From Ornithodoros turicata (taxonomy: Eukaryota > Arthropoda > Arachnida > Ixodida > Argasidae): 64,000 bases of DNA. The position numbers and the translations under genes are program-made. The notes beneath the pieces were generated by a model. The model did not search any database and was not told where the DNA came from. It was given only the letters and a program-made list of their open reading frames with translations. Positions within the stretch are counted from its first letter, which is position 1; every line of letters begins with the position of its first letter. Below, one piece after another: positions 45,236 to 56,800 of the stretch. The stretch spans positions 96,813,962 to 96,877,961 of the forward strand of contig NC_088202.1 of the NCBI RefSeq assembly GCF_037126465.1. The letters run 5' to 3'.

Positions 45236-45917
45236 ACAGTTGATTGTTGTTACGTTAAGTCGGCACATTTCTTTATTACGGCACCTAAGAAAGGCGGCGC
45301 AGTTTCATCTCTGATATCATTGCGCCAGAAAATCCCAAACCAAACCAAAACCAATTAAGAAAGGCAGCGTTTTGCAGACGAAAACGGCGTTTTCAAGTTC
45401 ATCCTGTTTCGCAATGCGCAGGGAAATACAATTGTCGTTCCCTCGCCGTCCGCCACATAAGACGACATGAGACTCTCTCGAGAGTGACCGCGAGTCGCAT
45501 AGCGACGACACTGGACCCGCTTAGCCGACTAATTTCACGGCTCGTTGCCAGGGAGAAGAAAAGAGATTGCGTTCGCAATTGCCCACGACCTACCGCCTCA
45601 TATCAACGGCGAGATGGCAAACTATTTTGCTGCCTACTGAGAGTCAAAGTAGGATATTTGCGTGATATATTTCAAGCGCGTCTTTCCAGGAGAGAGTGGC
45701 TGGTGGGGAACGCCTCGCTAGACGCTTTGCCTGATAGGTGAGTGCTTGCAGTGTAGCACCAATGGCGGTCTTGATGCGGACATTACCGTACGAGTATCCT
45801 GCCCTCTTTCGGGCAACATATGCAACCCTTTCGAACGTTTTGCATCATAGGCGATCGTCCTGAACGAAAGTGAAGCATTCCTTGTCGATGCATTTAGGGT
45901 AGGAACGGTTCCGTAAG
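45236..45917. other. No gene recognised
   Basis: Moderately GC-rich DNA with a few frames under 90 codons and no domain. Confidence 0.4.
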
Positions 45918-46137
45918 CAGTGGCATCACTAGGGTACGCGTCACCCGGTGCGGAGGCTCTTTGCGTCACCCCCCCCCGCCCCCCGTAATGGATCTCTTTT
46001 GATCCCAGGCGTTACGCCGTAAATACACATATCATACCACAGACAGAAAAAAAAAATCACGTGCTTGTAGAGGGCTCCTGTCGCCGCAGAGAAAGAGGGG
46101 TACTGGTGCGGACCGCACCCCCCTAGCAATGCCACTG
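45918..46137. mobile_element. Short hAT MITE with decayed 8-bp target duplication
   Basis: The left end is CAGTGGCATCACTAGGG and the right end, complemented, is CAGTGGCATTGCTAGGG, two mismatches in 17. Flanking octamers TCCGTAAG (45910-45917) and TCTGTAGG (46138-46145) agree at six of eight positions, both differences being transitions. The size is 220 bp and there is no coding content. Confidence 0.7.
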
Positions 46138-46255
46138 TCTGTAGGATCGTAGATCAAATTGATTTCTGGTTTTTGTAATTTGTGTAAAACCTTGTATCCT
46201 GTAGCCTTGGAAAACCAGTAACAGGTGTGTGGTAGCCGAATCGCTCCGCACTTAA

Positions 46256-47230
46256 AGGGGCCGTAAACAGGCCACCAAACATTCCTGAAATAATGATACC
46301 CCATGAAAGAACGCAGCTCATAATACCCAAATATACATTTCGTTCGGCTCGTGCCAGCTCATTGACCCATATAACTGCTTTCAAAGATGAGTAACCAGCG
46401 AACCTCTCTCCACAACGCATACGTCACATGGCTACGTAGCCTTTTGCCGTCCAATAGGGCGGCCCAGCTGCGCACATGACGTTTCAAATTACCAGCCAAT
46501 AAACATACTTCGTTATTAGCTGTGAGTCGAAGCGCTCAGTTTGTTTGTGTGTTGGCTCAGTGGTTCCGAAATTCAACGTCATGACATCTTCATCTCCGGC
46601 TGGCGCAAACGTCAACAGCTGGGCTGCTATCACATGACGCGATTCGAACCCGGATTCCTCCCAGTCACGACGTGACATGGCCAGCACGCTATCCACTGTA
46701 CCACGCGAGCTGGTGACGCGATGCCGCGTGGATCAAACCAAAGTAGGGCAGCCCAGTTGTCGAAACCATTCGAAGATGACGAGGATGTTCCATCGCGCAC
46801 CTACCTAAGATTCCGGAACTGTATAGTCCCGGATATTCACTCGCGCAGGTGGTGTACTGCGTGCTACTGCCCAGAAAACGTAGTGCGCGATTGATACCTA
46901 AATTAAACGCATTTCTTTCTCAGTTTGAGGCTGTAACTGTTTAGATTTTGAATAGAAGAGGATTCACGTTCATCTAGTGCAATTCCGCATTTGAAATAAA
47001 ATCATACGTGGAACACTCAATCGTAATTGGTGGGGAAAGCGCTACGTCAAAATGACGTAAAGTTAGAGCGCGGGGCGGAGCTAAAATGCGAAAGAGTGCA
47101 GTGAATATTTCATCCGTATGCAAGCGCCTTTTGTTTTTGAGCGTTAGTAATTGCAAGGAGTTTTCACTGACTAAGTTTCAATAATATAAAACAAAGAAAT
47201 GTGCACCTTCTGTACCTGTTTACGGCCCCT
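46256..47230. mobile_element. TTAA-flanked MITE (Kolobok/piggyBac type)
   Basis: Perfect 16-bp inverted ends AGGGGCCGTAAACAGG (46256) and CCTGTTTACGGCCCCT (ending 47230) are each bordered by TTAA (46252-46255 and 47231-47234). The AGGG start and TTAA duplication resemble the 4-kb element at 15.4 kb, so one transposase could serve both. The inside contains a tRNA-derived SINE at about 46495-46712 and no transposase. Confidence 0.85.
46495..46712 (-). mobile_element. tRNA-derived SINE, second family, minus strand
   Basis: Read from 46712 downwards it begins with a tRNA-like head: A-box TGGTACAGTGGATAGCGTG, then B-box GGGTTCGAATC near 46640. About 150 bases of unrelated tail follow. The spacing of the boxes suits an internal RNA polymerase III promoter. 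A true tRNA is ruled out because the acceptor stem does not close. It lies inside the TTAA MITE. Confidence 0.6.
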
Positions 47231-47234
47231 TTAA

Positions 47235-47639
47235 CCAATAAGCAGTGCCCCTAGCCCGTCAACTCGCAATGGAGTTTTCTTCTGAAGGTGGAAAACCGAG
47301 AGACGCGGACAAATAAAGTTTGCTCGAGGTAAGAGCGAAGTAAACGGATTGCCATGTTGGGACCGGGGATAAAGAGAAGGTGAAACTGCGACAAATTAGT
47401 ACACTCTGGTGCGTGCAGAAGATGGTGAGGTTACAAAGAAAAAATGGGGATGCGAGTCGCGACGAAGGTCATCTGGCAAACCCAGAACGTTTACACACAG
47501 AAAATAAAAACAGTTGAAGGAGTTAAAGTGACGGAGTTCAACATGTAGTTCAAAAGTTTCAACCAAGTGAGTGTAAAATGTCAGAATCATTGGGGACACA
47601 CAAAGCAAACACTTAGCAAGTCATTGTCCATCAGCTCAG
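47235..47639. other. No gene recognised; possible LINE 3' untranslated part
   Basis: It lies directly downstream, on the minus strand, of the LINE fragment at 47640-48290 and may include its 3' untranslated end. No tail was identified. Confidence 0.35.
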
Positions 47640-48290
47640 TTGTACACAAAAAATATTCAAGTGCCCTCAGCGACTTGTCGGACGACTGAGGACCTAGCGG
47701 TTTCGAAGGCTTCCACACAAGACAGACTCGCCTCCAAAACACTTCGAGTGTCAACGTATTTCCGACACCTGAGAAGGATGTGTTCTAAGTCCTCGTGAAC
47801 GCCATACTCACTGCAGTTCGGAGAGTCAGGCTCGCCCATTTCGAAGAGAAGACGTGTACTGTAAGGTGCAATGAGCCGTGGTCTATGTAGGACAGTCGTC
47901 GTTGTTGCGTGAAGGAAGGTGGTACTGGAAAGAGTAACTCTGGGTCGACCTTGTAAAGATGCGAATCCCGAGCAGATCCGGCTAACCAGGAGGTGCTGCA
48001 CATTTGTTCCTTGAGCTCGTTCAGCATTCGCGCCGCGTCACCCTTGGTGAAATAAATGGGCATCAGTTGGTCGAGCATGAGTTGAAGAGCCTGGCGTGCA
48101 GCAGCGTCCGCAGCCTCATTGCCTGCAATGCCACAGTGACTAGGGATCCACTGCAATTGGATGTCATGACCTTTTAAGACTGGAGCATGGTATGTGTGCA
48201 AGACAGCTTGTACTGCTGATGCCCCGATGTCGTAGTGAACACGGAAGCCAGAGTCTGTAACGCACTCTTTGAGTCACTATAGATGATCCA
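47640..48290 (-). pseudogene. 5'-truncated LINE ORF2 with RNase H, minus strand
   Basis: From 48290 downwards the product reads IIYSDSKSALQTLA, then IQLQWIPSHCGIAGNEAAD (RNase H motifs with the catalytic Asp and the SHxGxxGNExAD box). A C-terminal zinc-binding-like segment follows (CSEYGVHEDLEHILLRC). At least one frameshift near 48200 and another near 47990 separate these pieces. The layout (RNase H then a C-terminal Cys/His motif) matches the intact I-type LINE at 52-58 kb, but the sequence is different enough to be another family of the same superfamily. The endonuclease and reverse transcriptase are missing. Confidence 0.8.
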
Positions 48291-49068
48291 GCCAGCTACT
48301 GAAGATCGCAGAATAATGCGCGATTAGACCGACTGTATAGTATGCGTGTGACTCGCTTTAAGGCGGACTCATGCGATCTAGTTAGCGTTCGCTTTCGAAG
48401 AGAGTTGGCTGCACAGTTGCAAAATGGTTTTCTTCGTTTTGCTTTCCTAGCGCGCTTTAAGGAAGTAATGTAGCCGGCGTGAGCGTGCACAGCATGCTAG
48501 AAAATGACAAACCATTATTTTCATTCGCAGGGATCTGGAAAACTGCAGTAACCTTGTCGAATTTGTTGATTGCAATCAACTCCAGAACTGTTACTGTAGG
48601 GAATGAAATCATTTAGGACGAAATATCGCGGGCGGGCGGGCCGAGAGAAGCGATTTTGTTGCATCTCCCATAGACTCCCATGTATTGAAAATTTGACAAA
48701 CTTTAATTCACCAAAAATCAATGGATCGCGTTAGGCCTTCAAAAATATGTCATTCCCTAGGTAGACTAGAGGGGAACATGCCTCTACCTGTTCCGTGTAG
48801 AAATTTAGCGAGGTTTACGAGAACCCTGCTAACAAAAATCCCCCATAGACTTTCTTAAGAAGTCAGTCCGCCTTAAGTTATGCGGTGCTGATTAGTTCAC
48901 GTTGGCCGTTTGGACAGCAGAAGTCGTTTCTCAAGGTTTTTGTGCAAACATACATTTGTGAGAACGTCGTTTGGCAACGAACGCAAGTGTAAATCAAAGG
49001 AAACCTGTTCAACACCACAAAGTATACATTCTGCGCCAATGCAGAGTGTATTCCTTACTTTTATCATA
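48291..49068. other. No gene recognised
   Basis: Only short frames are present. A pair of loosely similar sentences around AAGGCGGACT (48360) and AGTCCGCCTTAA (48866) are inverted, hinting at an about 500-bp element with AGGCGGACT ends. No target duplication was confirmed. Confidence 0.35.
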
Positions 49069-49074
49069 GATTGA

Positions 49075-49965
49075 GAAGTTATCCATCAAAAATAACTCGT
49101 TACGAGTTAAGTTACCGTGTGAAAAATTTAACTAAGTTAATAACGAAGCTCTTAAGCTTGAAATGTAACTCGCAGTTACTGAGTTACTTAAAAAAAGAAA
49201 CGGTTACTTCCAAGTTACTTCGGACACAAATAGCATTACGCAGGTGCAGCGCGCGTGAGCGGTTGAGTAAGACCTTGAGTTGCCTGCGGAGGAGTGCAAC
49301 ACGCTTAGATCGTTTTCGTTTATGTCGAACAATAGACCTCTTCTCTGTTTGTAAACAAATGACGTCATAGTGTCTCACAGCGCCACAATGGTAGAGTTGA
49401 ACTACGCTCGAAGCTAGAGGTGAACAAGGTCGCGCCCGAAAGCTACGGTCTTGAGGGGATTACGATGATCCCTGAAAAGGACGCCACATTCGGCCCTACT
49501 TTTCTTTCAATGGGAGGCCGTGAACAAGTGCTCGTTCGTGGAACCCAGCCCTCTCTTTCCGATTTGTTTTAGTTTGAGTCTGTCTACCAACGTCATGATG
49601 ATGTTTCTCTGGTAGAGGTCTATCCGAACGCTTTGCATCTTACTCCCTGTGGGCGCACAATGGTTCAGCTTCATTTCAATGGCAGCGGTTTCTTACTTCC
49701 TGAATAACATACTGTCATTGATTGAATATCACGTTTTATGGCAAAAAATGCCATGAAGGAACCGGAGAGAAAGCAAGAAAACATGTGGACATGAGTGAAA
49801 AGCGAATTAAAGGTAACTTGGAACTTAACTTACTTTGGCAAAGTTACCTGAAAAAGAAACGAGTTCCTCTGAAAGTTACTACGGCGCAAAAGTACCGAGT
49901 TAGGTTACAAGTTACCAAAGAAAGGAACTTAGTTACAGTAACGAGTTACCTCGAACTCTGCTTCT
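49075..49965. mobile_element. hAT-like element with AACTCGTTAC ends
   Basis: Inverted AT-rich ends are visible. AATAACTCGTTACGAGTTAAG near 49090 and CAGTAACGAGTTACCTCG near 49937 pair, and repeated AAGTTAC motifs fill both subterminal regions (49090-49225 and 49810-49960). The interior encodes nothing recognisable. The exact termini and target duplication are unresolved. Confidence 0.5.
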
Positions 49966-50379
49966 TACAGACCGCGGGCTGCTCTTTCACATCGGTGGAA
50001 GTACCCCGAACCGGAAAGACGCAGTGATTGTATAATGTGGAAAGTGGATGAAGCAGTTGAAGAAGTGAAGCAGTCTCTATTTTCACCATGGTGTGCCTGT
50101 CTCCTTGTTCAAGATGACTTTTCGCTTAATATTCCGTGGCAAGAGACTAAAACAAGCGACGAAATCATTCGTGACAAGATCCAACCTTCACCAACGTTTT
50201 ATTCTTTATTTTTTACAGCGGCAGCTGTTAACGGAAAAGTTGCAGGGGATCGCCGTGTCTGTGGCACGAAACCCCGTCGCCTATCCTGACAGAGCGGAGG
50301 AAAGCAGAGAGTGCGCGTAGTCAGAGAGTGCTGCTCGCATAGCATAAATGAATTGAATTATGGCAGCTGAATAAAAGGC
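49966..50379. other. No gene recognised
   Basis: Two overlapping frames of about 80 codons (50035-50320) are open, but they lack domains and clear start or splice signals. Confidence 0.4.
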
Positions 50380-50600
50380 ATCCGCAGTGGAATTCGAAAC
50401 CACACCCTCTGATTGCCCGTCAGAGACCCTACCAGTTACCATGCGAACTACCCTCTCTTCAACCTACCAAGCAACGCTAATAAACACGGGGACACGATCG
50501 TCCCCTAGCCAGTCGATCAAGAAGGTGTTCACGATAACGAGTCCGAAAACACGACAAGCCCGTCACCCTGTTTCTTTGAAGCGGGTTACACCACATTGCT
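50380..50600 (-). mobile_element. tRNA-like SINE candidate, minus strand
   Basis: On the minus strand GCATGGTAACTGGTAGGGTC (A-box-like, about 50440) and GGTTTCGAATTCC (B-box-like, about 50395) are spaced as in a tRNA head. The tail and orientation are unclear because the tRNA-like part sits at the low-coordinate end. A diverged tRNA pseudogene is the alternative. Confidence 0.35.
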
Positions 50601-50948
50601 ATGCTTTGATTTGATATATTCCGTTATTGTATAGTTCTTTCCGTGTACTAAAACTCGCTAGTGATAGTACTCGGCGTTTTTAACGTAGGCGTATCCGAGA
50701 CGACCACCTTAACAGAACAACTGCACGAGCAAATGGGATTTCTGATACAAAACGACGTCACCCATCCGACGACGCGCAGTGGCACCTGAATAGATTTCGT
50801 GATGACCGGACCGAACATGATCCCGGTTCACCGCATCAGCATCTTCAGCAATCATTTCTCAATTCTCAGGCCATAAAGTCGTCATAGCTGCTGTGTAAAT
50901 AGAGTGGTGCCTGTGTATCGCACACGTCTCGTAGGCATTTGAGGCGCT

Positions 50949-51345
50949 TTACCCTTTCTTCTTACAATGAGGATCGTCCGCAGTGCCGTGCAAGAAATAA
51001 AGAAGTCTGTTTGAAACGGATCGGACTGTGCCCAGTATCTTTAATAACCTTTCTGCGAACATATCACAAACATTTTGCAAACAAATCTGCAGACCGTCAC
51101 GGAAAGTGTTGCGACATATAGCGGCAATGTCAGCCGTTTCGTCAGCGTCAGTAAAAGTCACTAACAGCTGCCGCTGAAAATCACAACACCTTCCGTGATC
51201 ATCTGCAAATTTTTGCTTCTCTTTCTCATCACATTTCCTGCAGTTACATGAAAATCGTTTGTGTTTCAATGCTTCTGCGATACAATGCAATGTTCGATGT
51301 CCTATATGTGTACCGGCAAAGTTATGTGGACTACAGACGTGTCAA
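50949..51345 (-). CDS. Cys/His-rich ORF, possible exon, unknown
   Basis: A minus-strand frame is open from about 51345 to a stop at 50949. From the high-coordinate side it reads SPHNFAGTHIGHRTLHCIAE, then FSCNCRKCDEKEKQKF, DHGRCCDFQRQLL and AICRNTFRDGLQICLQNVCDM. C-x-C-x2-C followed by CC suggests a zinc-binding fold. There is no ATG at the head, but an acceptor-like TAG precedes the Ser-Pro-His start, so it may be an internal exon. The C-terminal part loses composition after MFAERL. I do not recognise the family. It could belong to a decayed DNA transposon. Confidence 0.3.
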
Positions 51346-51449
51346 GTGTAGAGACCGCACCAACCGGAAACTTAACATGGCTCAATGACACGGTGTACAT
51401 TTGCGTGGGCGAACACGTTGTTTAGTTGCGGGGTATTGACCAGCCACAG

Positions 51450-52100
51450 TTTTACTGGTGTACCTCGGCGATATTTATGCTCTTTTCCGGGGGGGGGGGG
51501 GGTCTGATACCACCATTCATTTCCAGAAAATGGCCCCGTATTTTAAATTTATTCTTAAATTAACCATCCCAAAACAGACATGGGGGCAGCCATTTTTATG
51601 ACGACAATAGTTTAGGCGGCCTATACCGCTGACGTAAGTGATATCAATGTTCTTCAAGACATCCCTCCCTCTCAACGGAGCACACGGGAATGTCGACAGA
51701 CGATGGTGACAGGGAGCGTCTGCTTGACGGACGTAGGCTCTTTGATTGCAGTGCTTTTTATTTGTGGAATGGTTTGCCCATGCCAATAAAACACGTTGTT
51801 GACACCACCTGTGCACTTAGGATTCGTGCAACAATGCTGTCGCGTTGCCGGCCTGCGGGCCACTGGCGAAGAGCACGATGAACGTCACGTATTGTCAACA
51901 GAGCTGCGCTACACCGACATACGAAACATATTTTTGTTGGACTTGTAGTTATATTTGATAAAGCAAGCAACTGCTTGCTTAATAACATCACTTCATTCTT
52001 GTATCGTTACGGCTCACCACCGCTGCATCACTTGCTGCTTGTGAAGTTGTGCACTGGGCACATATCTCTCGGCGTTTGACGTTCCAGGAACAGTAATTAC
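51450..52100 (-). repeat. Unidentified dispersed sequence, copy B, left part
   Basis: It is inverted relative to 25470-26200. The protein-level reading TIRDVHRALRQWPAGRQRDS near 51930-51870 parallels TIRDVHDALRQLAARRQRES in copy A, so the similarity includes a once-coding stretch. A poly-G run at 51490-51503 marks the limit of clear similarity. It is interrupted at 52101 by the full-length LINE. Confidence 0.7.
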
Positions 52101-52112
52101 GCTTCTTTAAGG

Positions 52113-52614
52113 CCCGGCGTCGGGAACTTGGCGCCCCCATCGCCCGGCAGCAGCCGCAGTAGCCCCCTCCTGCACTCACGGTTGGGTCGCCGCAGGAGGG
52201 AGACCCCCACGTATAGCTGTGTGTGGCTTTCCCGTGTCTGGGGAAAGGGGGATCCTGGCAGTTGAGTGGACTCGGAGGTTGGTTTGGACCCTTCGGGGCC
52301 CCTCTGGGAAAACAACACACTGCTTTGGCCCCTGCTTCCCATAGACGGGTGGTCCTGGAAGGCCCGGCCAGGACTATTCAGCTAGTCGCCATCTCAATTT
52401 TCATTGCTTTCTCTTTATCTTCTCCCCTCCTTGCTCCCCTCCTTTTTCCACCTTCTTTGGCGGCAAGGGTCAACCTTGGGCAGTTCTTTTCACTCTCCAG
52501 AAAGCTGCACTTGGGTATCATGCAGAGGTACCTGTTACTGCATGGTATGCAGTCCCTTGGTTGGGCTCCGTGGTGGGTGGCAGGACTTCTGCACCGAATG
52601 TCATTAGTTTTCTT
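52113..52614 (+). promoter_or_regulatory. LINE 5' untranslated region / internal promoter
   Basis: About 500 GC-rich bases run from the insertion junction to the ORF1 start. LINEs of this type start transcription at their first base from an internal promoter, so it should lie here. Short upstream frames (for example from the ATG at 52223) overlap it but encode no domain. No TATA box is evident. Confidence 0.6.
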
Positions 52615-53868
52615 ATGGACAAAATCAACCCAAAAAAACCCGATCGGCGCCCGAAGAGGAGCCGCACCGAAGAACAAATGTTGAATTTCCTCGATCTAAG
52701 TCGTCCGGAACCTTGGTTTGCCAAGTTCCTGATACTTCACTCAGATGACGAAGCTAAACAACTATCCAAAGCATCTCCTTTTCTTGTTGCTAGGACACTT
52801 GAAAACGTAATAGGAAAGTCCTTTCAGGCCAAGAAACTCAGCTCAGGAGACATTCAGGTGGAGGTCAACAACAAAGAACAAAGTATAGCACTGCAATCTC
52901 TAAAGAACATCGGGGAGATACCTGTCTCAGTTACAACACACCGCACACTGAACACCGTTAAGGGAGTCATTTCCGAAGAAGAGTTAATCGAGTGCAGCGA
53001 AACTGAAATCGAAGAGGGCTTGAAAGAGCAAGGTGTCGTCTCTGCCAAACGTATAATTATGCGAAGAGATGGCAAAGAGATCCCGACAAAGCATATCATC
53101 CTGTCATTTAAGCTGCACACACTTCCTTCTACTATTAAAGCCGGTTATGTCAATTGCCATGTCAGACCATTTATTCCAAACCCTCGTCGCTGTTTCAAAT
53201 GCCAGCGCTTTGGGCACAGCTCCCAAGTCTGTCGAGGACAGTTGGTGTGTCCCAGATGTGCTGGCAAAGAACATACTCCTGAGTCGTGCACAAAAGACTT
53301 CCACTGTGCTAACTGTGATGGGGGGCACCCGGTCTATTCTCGGTCCTGCCCACGGTGGAAAGAAGAAAAAGAAATATTGAAAATAAAAACTGAACAGAAC
53401 TTAAACTACAAAGCAGCACGAGCACAGCTCGAGTTCAGACAGAAAGGAAGTTTTTCCGACGTGGTGCGTAGGGGAGTGGCGCCACCGAGGAAGTCCGTGG
53501 AGACACAGACCTGTTTTTCGGGTTCTGAGTCTCCACTCTACACTCCCCAACCCGAGAAGGCTGGAGACACTCCGGTGTCTTCTGCCGTGACGGAGGCCAG
53601 CCGTTCAACTGGCCACAAAGAAACAGCCATGGCCTCCTCTAAGGTCGATGGCACACCGTCAGTTTGGGACGGGGTCGTAAAAGCCCCTTCCCAAAAAGGC
53701 ACCCAAAGTATGGAGGTCGACGATGACGACTGCATGTCGCAGAAGTCGTCGTCGAGCCTTCCCAGCATTCCTTCACAAGGGAAGGAAAAACGAGAAAAGG
53801 GACGAGGAAGGGGTTTCAAAGGGAATGATCAACAGAAACAACCCCCGCGAAGGGTCCAACCCCCCTAA
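52615..53868 (+). CDS. LINE ORF1: Gag-like RNA-binding protein (417 aa)
   Basis: The first ATG in frame is at 52615 (MDKINPKKPDRRPKRSRTEE); the frame is open further upstream only from non-ATG codons. Residues about 40-185 form the N-terminal domain typical of I/Jockey-type ORF1 proteins, with repeated basic and acidic stretches. From about residue 193 three CCHC-type zinc knuckles follow (CFKCQRFGHSSQVC, CPRCAGKEHTPESC and CANCDGGHPVYSRSC). The C-terminal third is Ser/Pro/Lys-rich and disordered. The protein should bind the element RNA and form the ribonucleoprotein. The stop TAA is followed at once by ATG of ORF2 in the same frame, suggesting reinitiation or readthrough. Confidence 0.92.
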   Translation: MDKINPKKPDRRPKRSRTEEQMLNFLDLSRPEPWFAKFLILHSDDEAKQLSKASPFLVARTLENVIGKSFQAKKLSSGDIQVEVNNKEQSIALQSLKNIGEIPVSVTTHRTLNTVKGVISEEELIECSETEIEEGLKEQGVVSAKRIIMRRDGKEIPTKHIILSFKLHTLPSTIKAGYVNCHVRPFIPNPRRCFKCQRFGHSSQVCRGQLVCPRCAGKEHTPESCTKDFHCANCDGGHPVYSRSCPRWKEEKEILKIKTEQNLNYKAARAQLEFRQKGSFSDVVRRGVAPPRKSVETQTCFSGSESPLYTPQPEKAGDTPVSSAVTEASRSTGHKETAMASSKVDGTPSVWDGVVKAPSQKGTQSMEVDDDDCMSQKSSSSLPSIPSQGKEKREKGRGRGFKGNDQQKQPPRRVQPP

Positions 53869-56800
53869 ATGGTACAAGTCTTTCATAGTCGGTGTCACCA
53901 AGTGCTGCGCCTTCTTTTCCTCCTTTTTAGTGTGACCGTTATGAACCACTTCCTCCAGTGGAACTGCCGTGGTTTACTGTCTAACTTAGACGACATTAAC
54001 GATCTCTTCGACAAGTACAATGCAGCATGTTTCTGCCTCCAAGAAACATATTTAAACACACACACAACAAATCCAATTCGTAGACACAATGTATTTCGAA
54101 GAGATCGAACCAACGCCACTCGCGCATCTGGCGGTGTGGCTATCGTCACACGAGGAACTGTTCCGTCTAAAGAAGTCCACTTGGTTACAGACTTGGAAGC
54201 CGTAGCCGTGCAGATGTGTCTGGACAGAATTGTCACCATCTGCTCGGTCTATTTGCCACCATCAGGAAGTTTTGCACAGAGAGATATAGAACACTTAATC
54301 AGCCAACTTCCAACTCCATTTATACTCCTAGGCGACTTTAACGCCCACAATCTGCTTTGGGGCAGTGCAAGAACCGACAGCCGAGGGAAAATGTTGGAAA
54401 GGGTGTTGTTATCAACTTCCATCTGTCTGTTAAATACAGGAGCACCGACATACGTCCACTGTTCAAGTCAGTCGTTCTCGGTCCTAGATATATCACTGTG
54501 CAGTCCATCTCTATACCAAGATATAGAATGGAGCGTGGAAGAAAACCCACTTGGGAGTGATCACTTTCCAGTGGTTCTCAAATATATGTGTGCAGTCAAT
54601 AGTCTGACAGCATGCCCCCCTAGATGGAAGCTGCAACATGCCGACTGGGACACATTCTCTAAAAGATGTGACCTGTCGTTAATCCCTGTGGAGAGGATGA
54701 CGATTGAAGACGCCAACAATGTAGTTACCAACGTCATCCTCGATGCAGCAACACAATCCATTCCCCAGACTTCCGGTCGTCTACCGAAACGACCCAAGCC
54801 ATGGTGGAACAGCGAGTGCAAGGAAACTCGCAAACTTCAAAATCGTGCGTGGGGTACATTTCGGAGGTACCCCACATCACAAAATCTTCTTTTGTTTAAA
54901 AAGGCGAGAGCCAAGGCCAGATGGACGCGGAAACAAGCAAAGCGGTCATCGTGGCACAACTTCGTGTCTTCCCTATCTCACAGTACCCCATCCAAAGTGG
55001 TGTGGGACAGACTTCGCAAAATCAGAGGAGAACACCGCAGTTATACAATCCCTCTCTTAGAAGTCAACGGGCAAGTGTGCGGAAGCCTTCAAGAACAGGC
55101 GGATGCGCTCGGACAACATTTTGAACGTGTCTCTGATTCATCCCACTACAGTCACGAATTTCTCAGAATAAAAACAAACGCTGAGAAACGAAAAATTCCC
55201 ATGAGTGGTGGTGATGAGTACGTATACAATCAGCCATTCACGATGGTGGAGCTTCAGCGATCTCTATCCGCTGCTAAAGCCACTTCCCCGGGCCCAGACA
55301 GAGTAACCTACTCCATGCTGTGCCACCTGTCTGATGACTCAAAAAAATTATTGCTCCTTTTCTTTAACCGCGTTTGGGCAGAGGGAACATTACCAATATT
55401 ATGGAAAACTGCGACTGTCATTCCCCTTCTCAAGCCAAGGAAAAAAGCATCGAATCCAGCCAGTTACAGACCTATCGCCCTTACGAGTTGTATTGGGAAG
55501 ACGTTTGAGAGAATGGTCAATAACCGGCTGGTTCATCATTTGGAAGAAAATAATTGCCTTTCTGAATTTCAATGTGGTTTTCGAACGGGGTGCTCCACTA
55601 TGGATCACCTTGTTCGGCTAGAAACCACAATCCGTGAAGCCTTCGTCAGAAGACAACATTGCCTATCCGTTTTCTTTGATTTAGAGAAAGCGTATGACAC
55701 TGCGTGGCGACACGGTATTCTGCAGGATCTTTACTCCTTTGGCGTGGAGGGCAGACTCCTTAGATGCTTTTCAAACTTCCTCCAGCACAGATCCTTTACA
55801 GTGCGACTGGGAACCACTCTATCCCGCCCGTTCGTACAAGAGAATGGTGTCCCGCAGGGATCCGTTCTCAGTGTTGTCTTATTTATTGTGAAAATCAACT
55901 CTGTGACCAATGTCATCCCACCCTCCATATCTTTCTCCTTGTACGTGGATGACATTCAAATATCTTGTTGCTCCACGAACCTGTCAATATGCGAACGACA
56001 GATGCAGGTGGCCATCAACAATATGGCCAAGTGGTCTTTGTCAAATGGATTTAAATTTTCAGCTGAGAAAACTGTGTGTGTCCATTTCTCTAGGATTAGA
56101 GGACTGTTTTCACCACCTACGCTGCAGCTTAACCGACAAGATATCCTTGTTCAACCAGAAGCTAAATTTCTTGGCATCACTTTCGACTCGAAGCTGACAT
56201 TCAAGGCTCATGTTCAAAACCTAAAGTTAAAGTGTGTCAAGTCACTAAACATTCTAAAAATTATATCTCACAGATCTTGGGGTGCAGACCAGGAAACACT
56301 GCACCAAGTGTATACTGCATGTATTCGTTCCAAAATTGATTATGGGTCCTTTGTCTACGGTTCTGCTCGCGAGTCGGTGTTGAAAGCCCTGGACCCTGTC
56401 CATCACCAGGGGCTCAGGCTCGTGCTTGGCGCCTTCCGAACGTCTCCAGTACAGAGTCTGTATGTTGAATCGAAGGAATGCTCCTTGAAAAGACGGCGTT
56501 CTTACCTCGGTACGTCGTACGCACTTAGAATACGTAGCCTACCCCAAAATCCTGCCTCAACTTGCGTCACGCACACACGTTTTAAACAGCTGTTTATTAA
56601 CAAGCCCTCCGTTGTCCCTCCATTCTCTTTACGAATTGCATCAGAGTTTGATTGTCATGGTTTCTCATCCTGTGACCTACAAGTTGTAGAGTGTAGCAGA
56701 AATATCCCACCCTGGGAACCACCTCCAAGATATGACACCTCCTTGGCAAAATACAAGAAACAAGACACTGCTTCATCGGTACATCAAGAAGAGTTTGCAC

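Noticed and set aside
46630..46712. Genuine tRNA gene
   Set aside because: A and B boxes are present but the acceptor stem does not close and a long unrelated tail follows; called a SINE.
52223..52684. 153-codon plus-strand frame upstream of LINE ORF1
   Set aside because: It lies in the LINE 5' untranslated region in another frame and has no domain; at most an upstream ORF.
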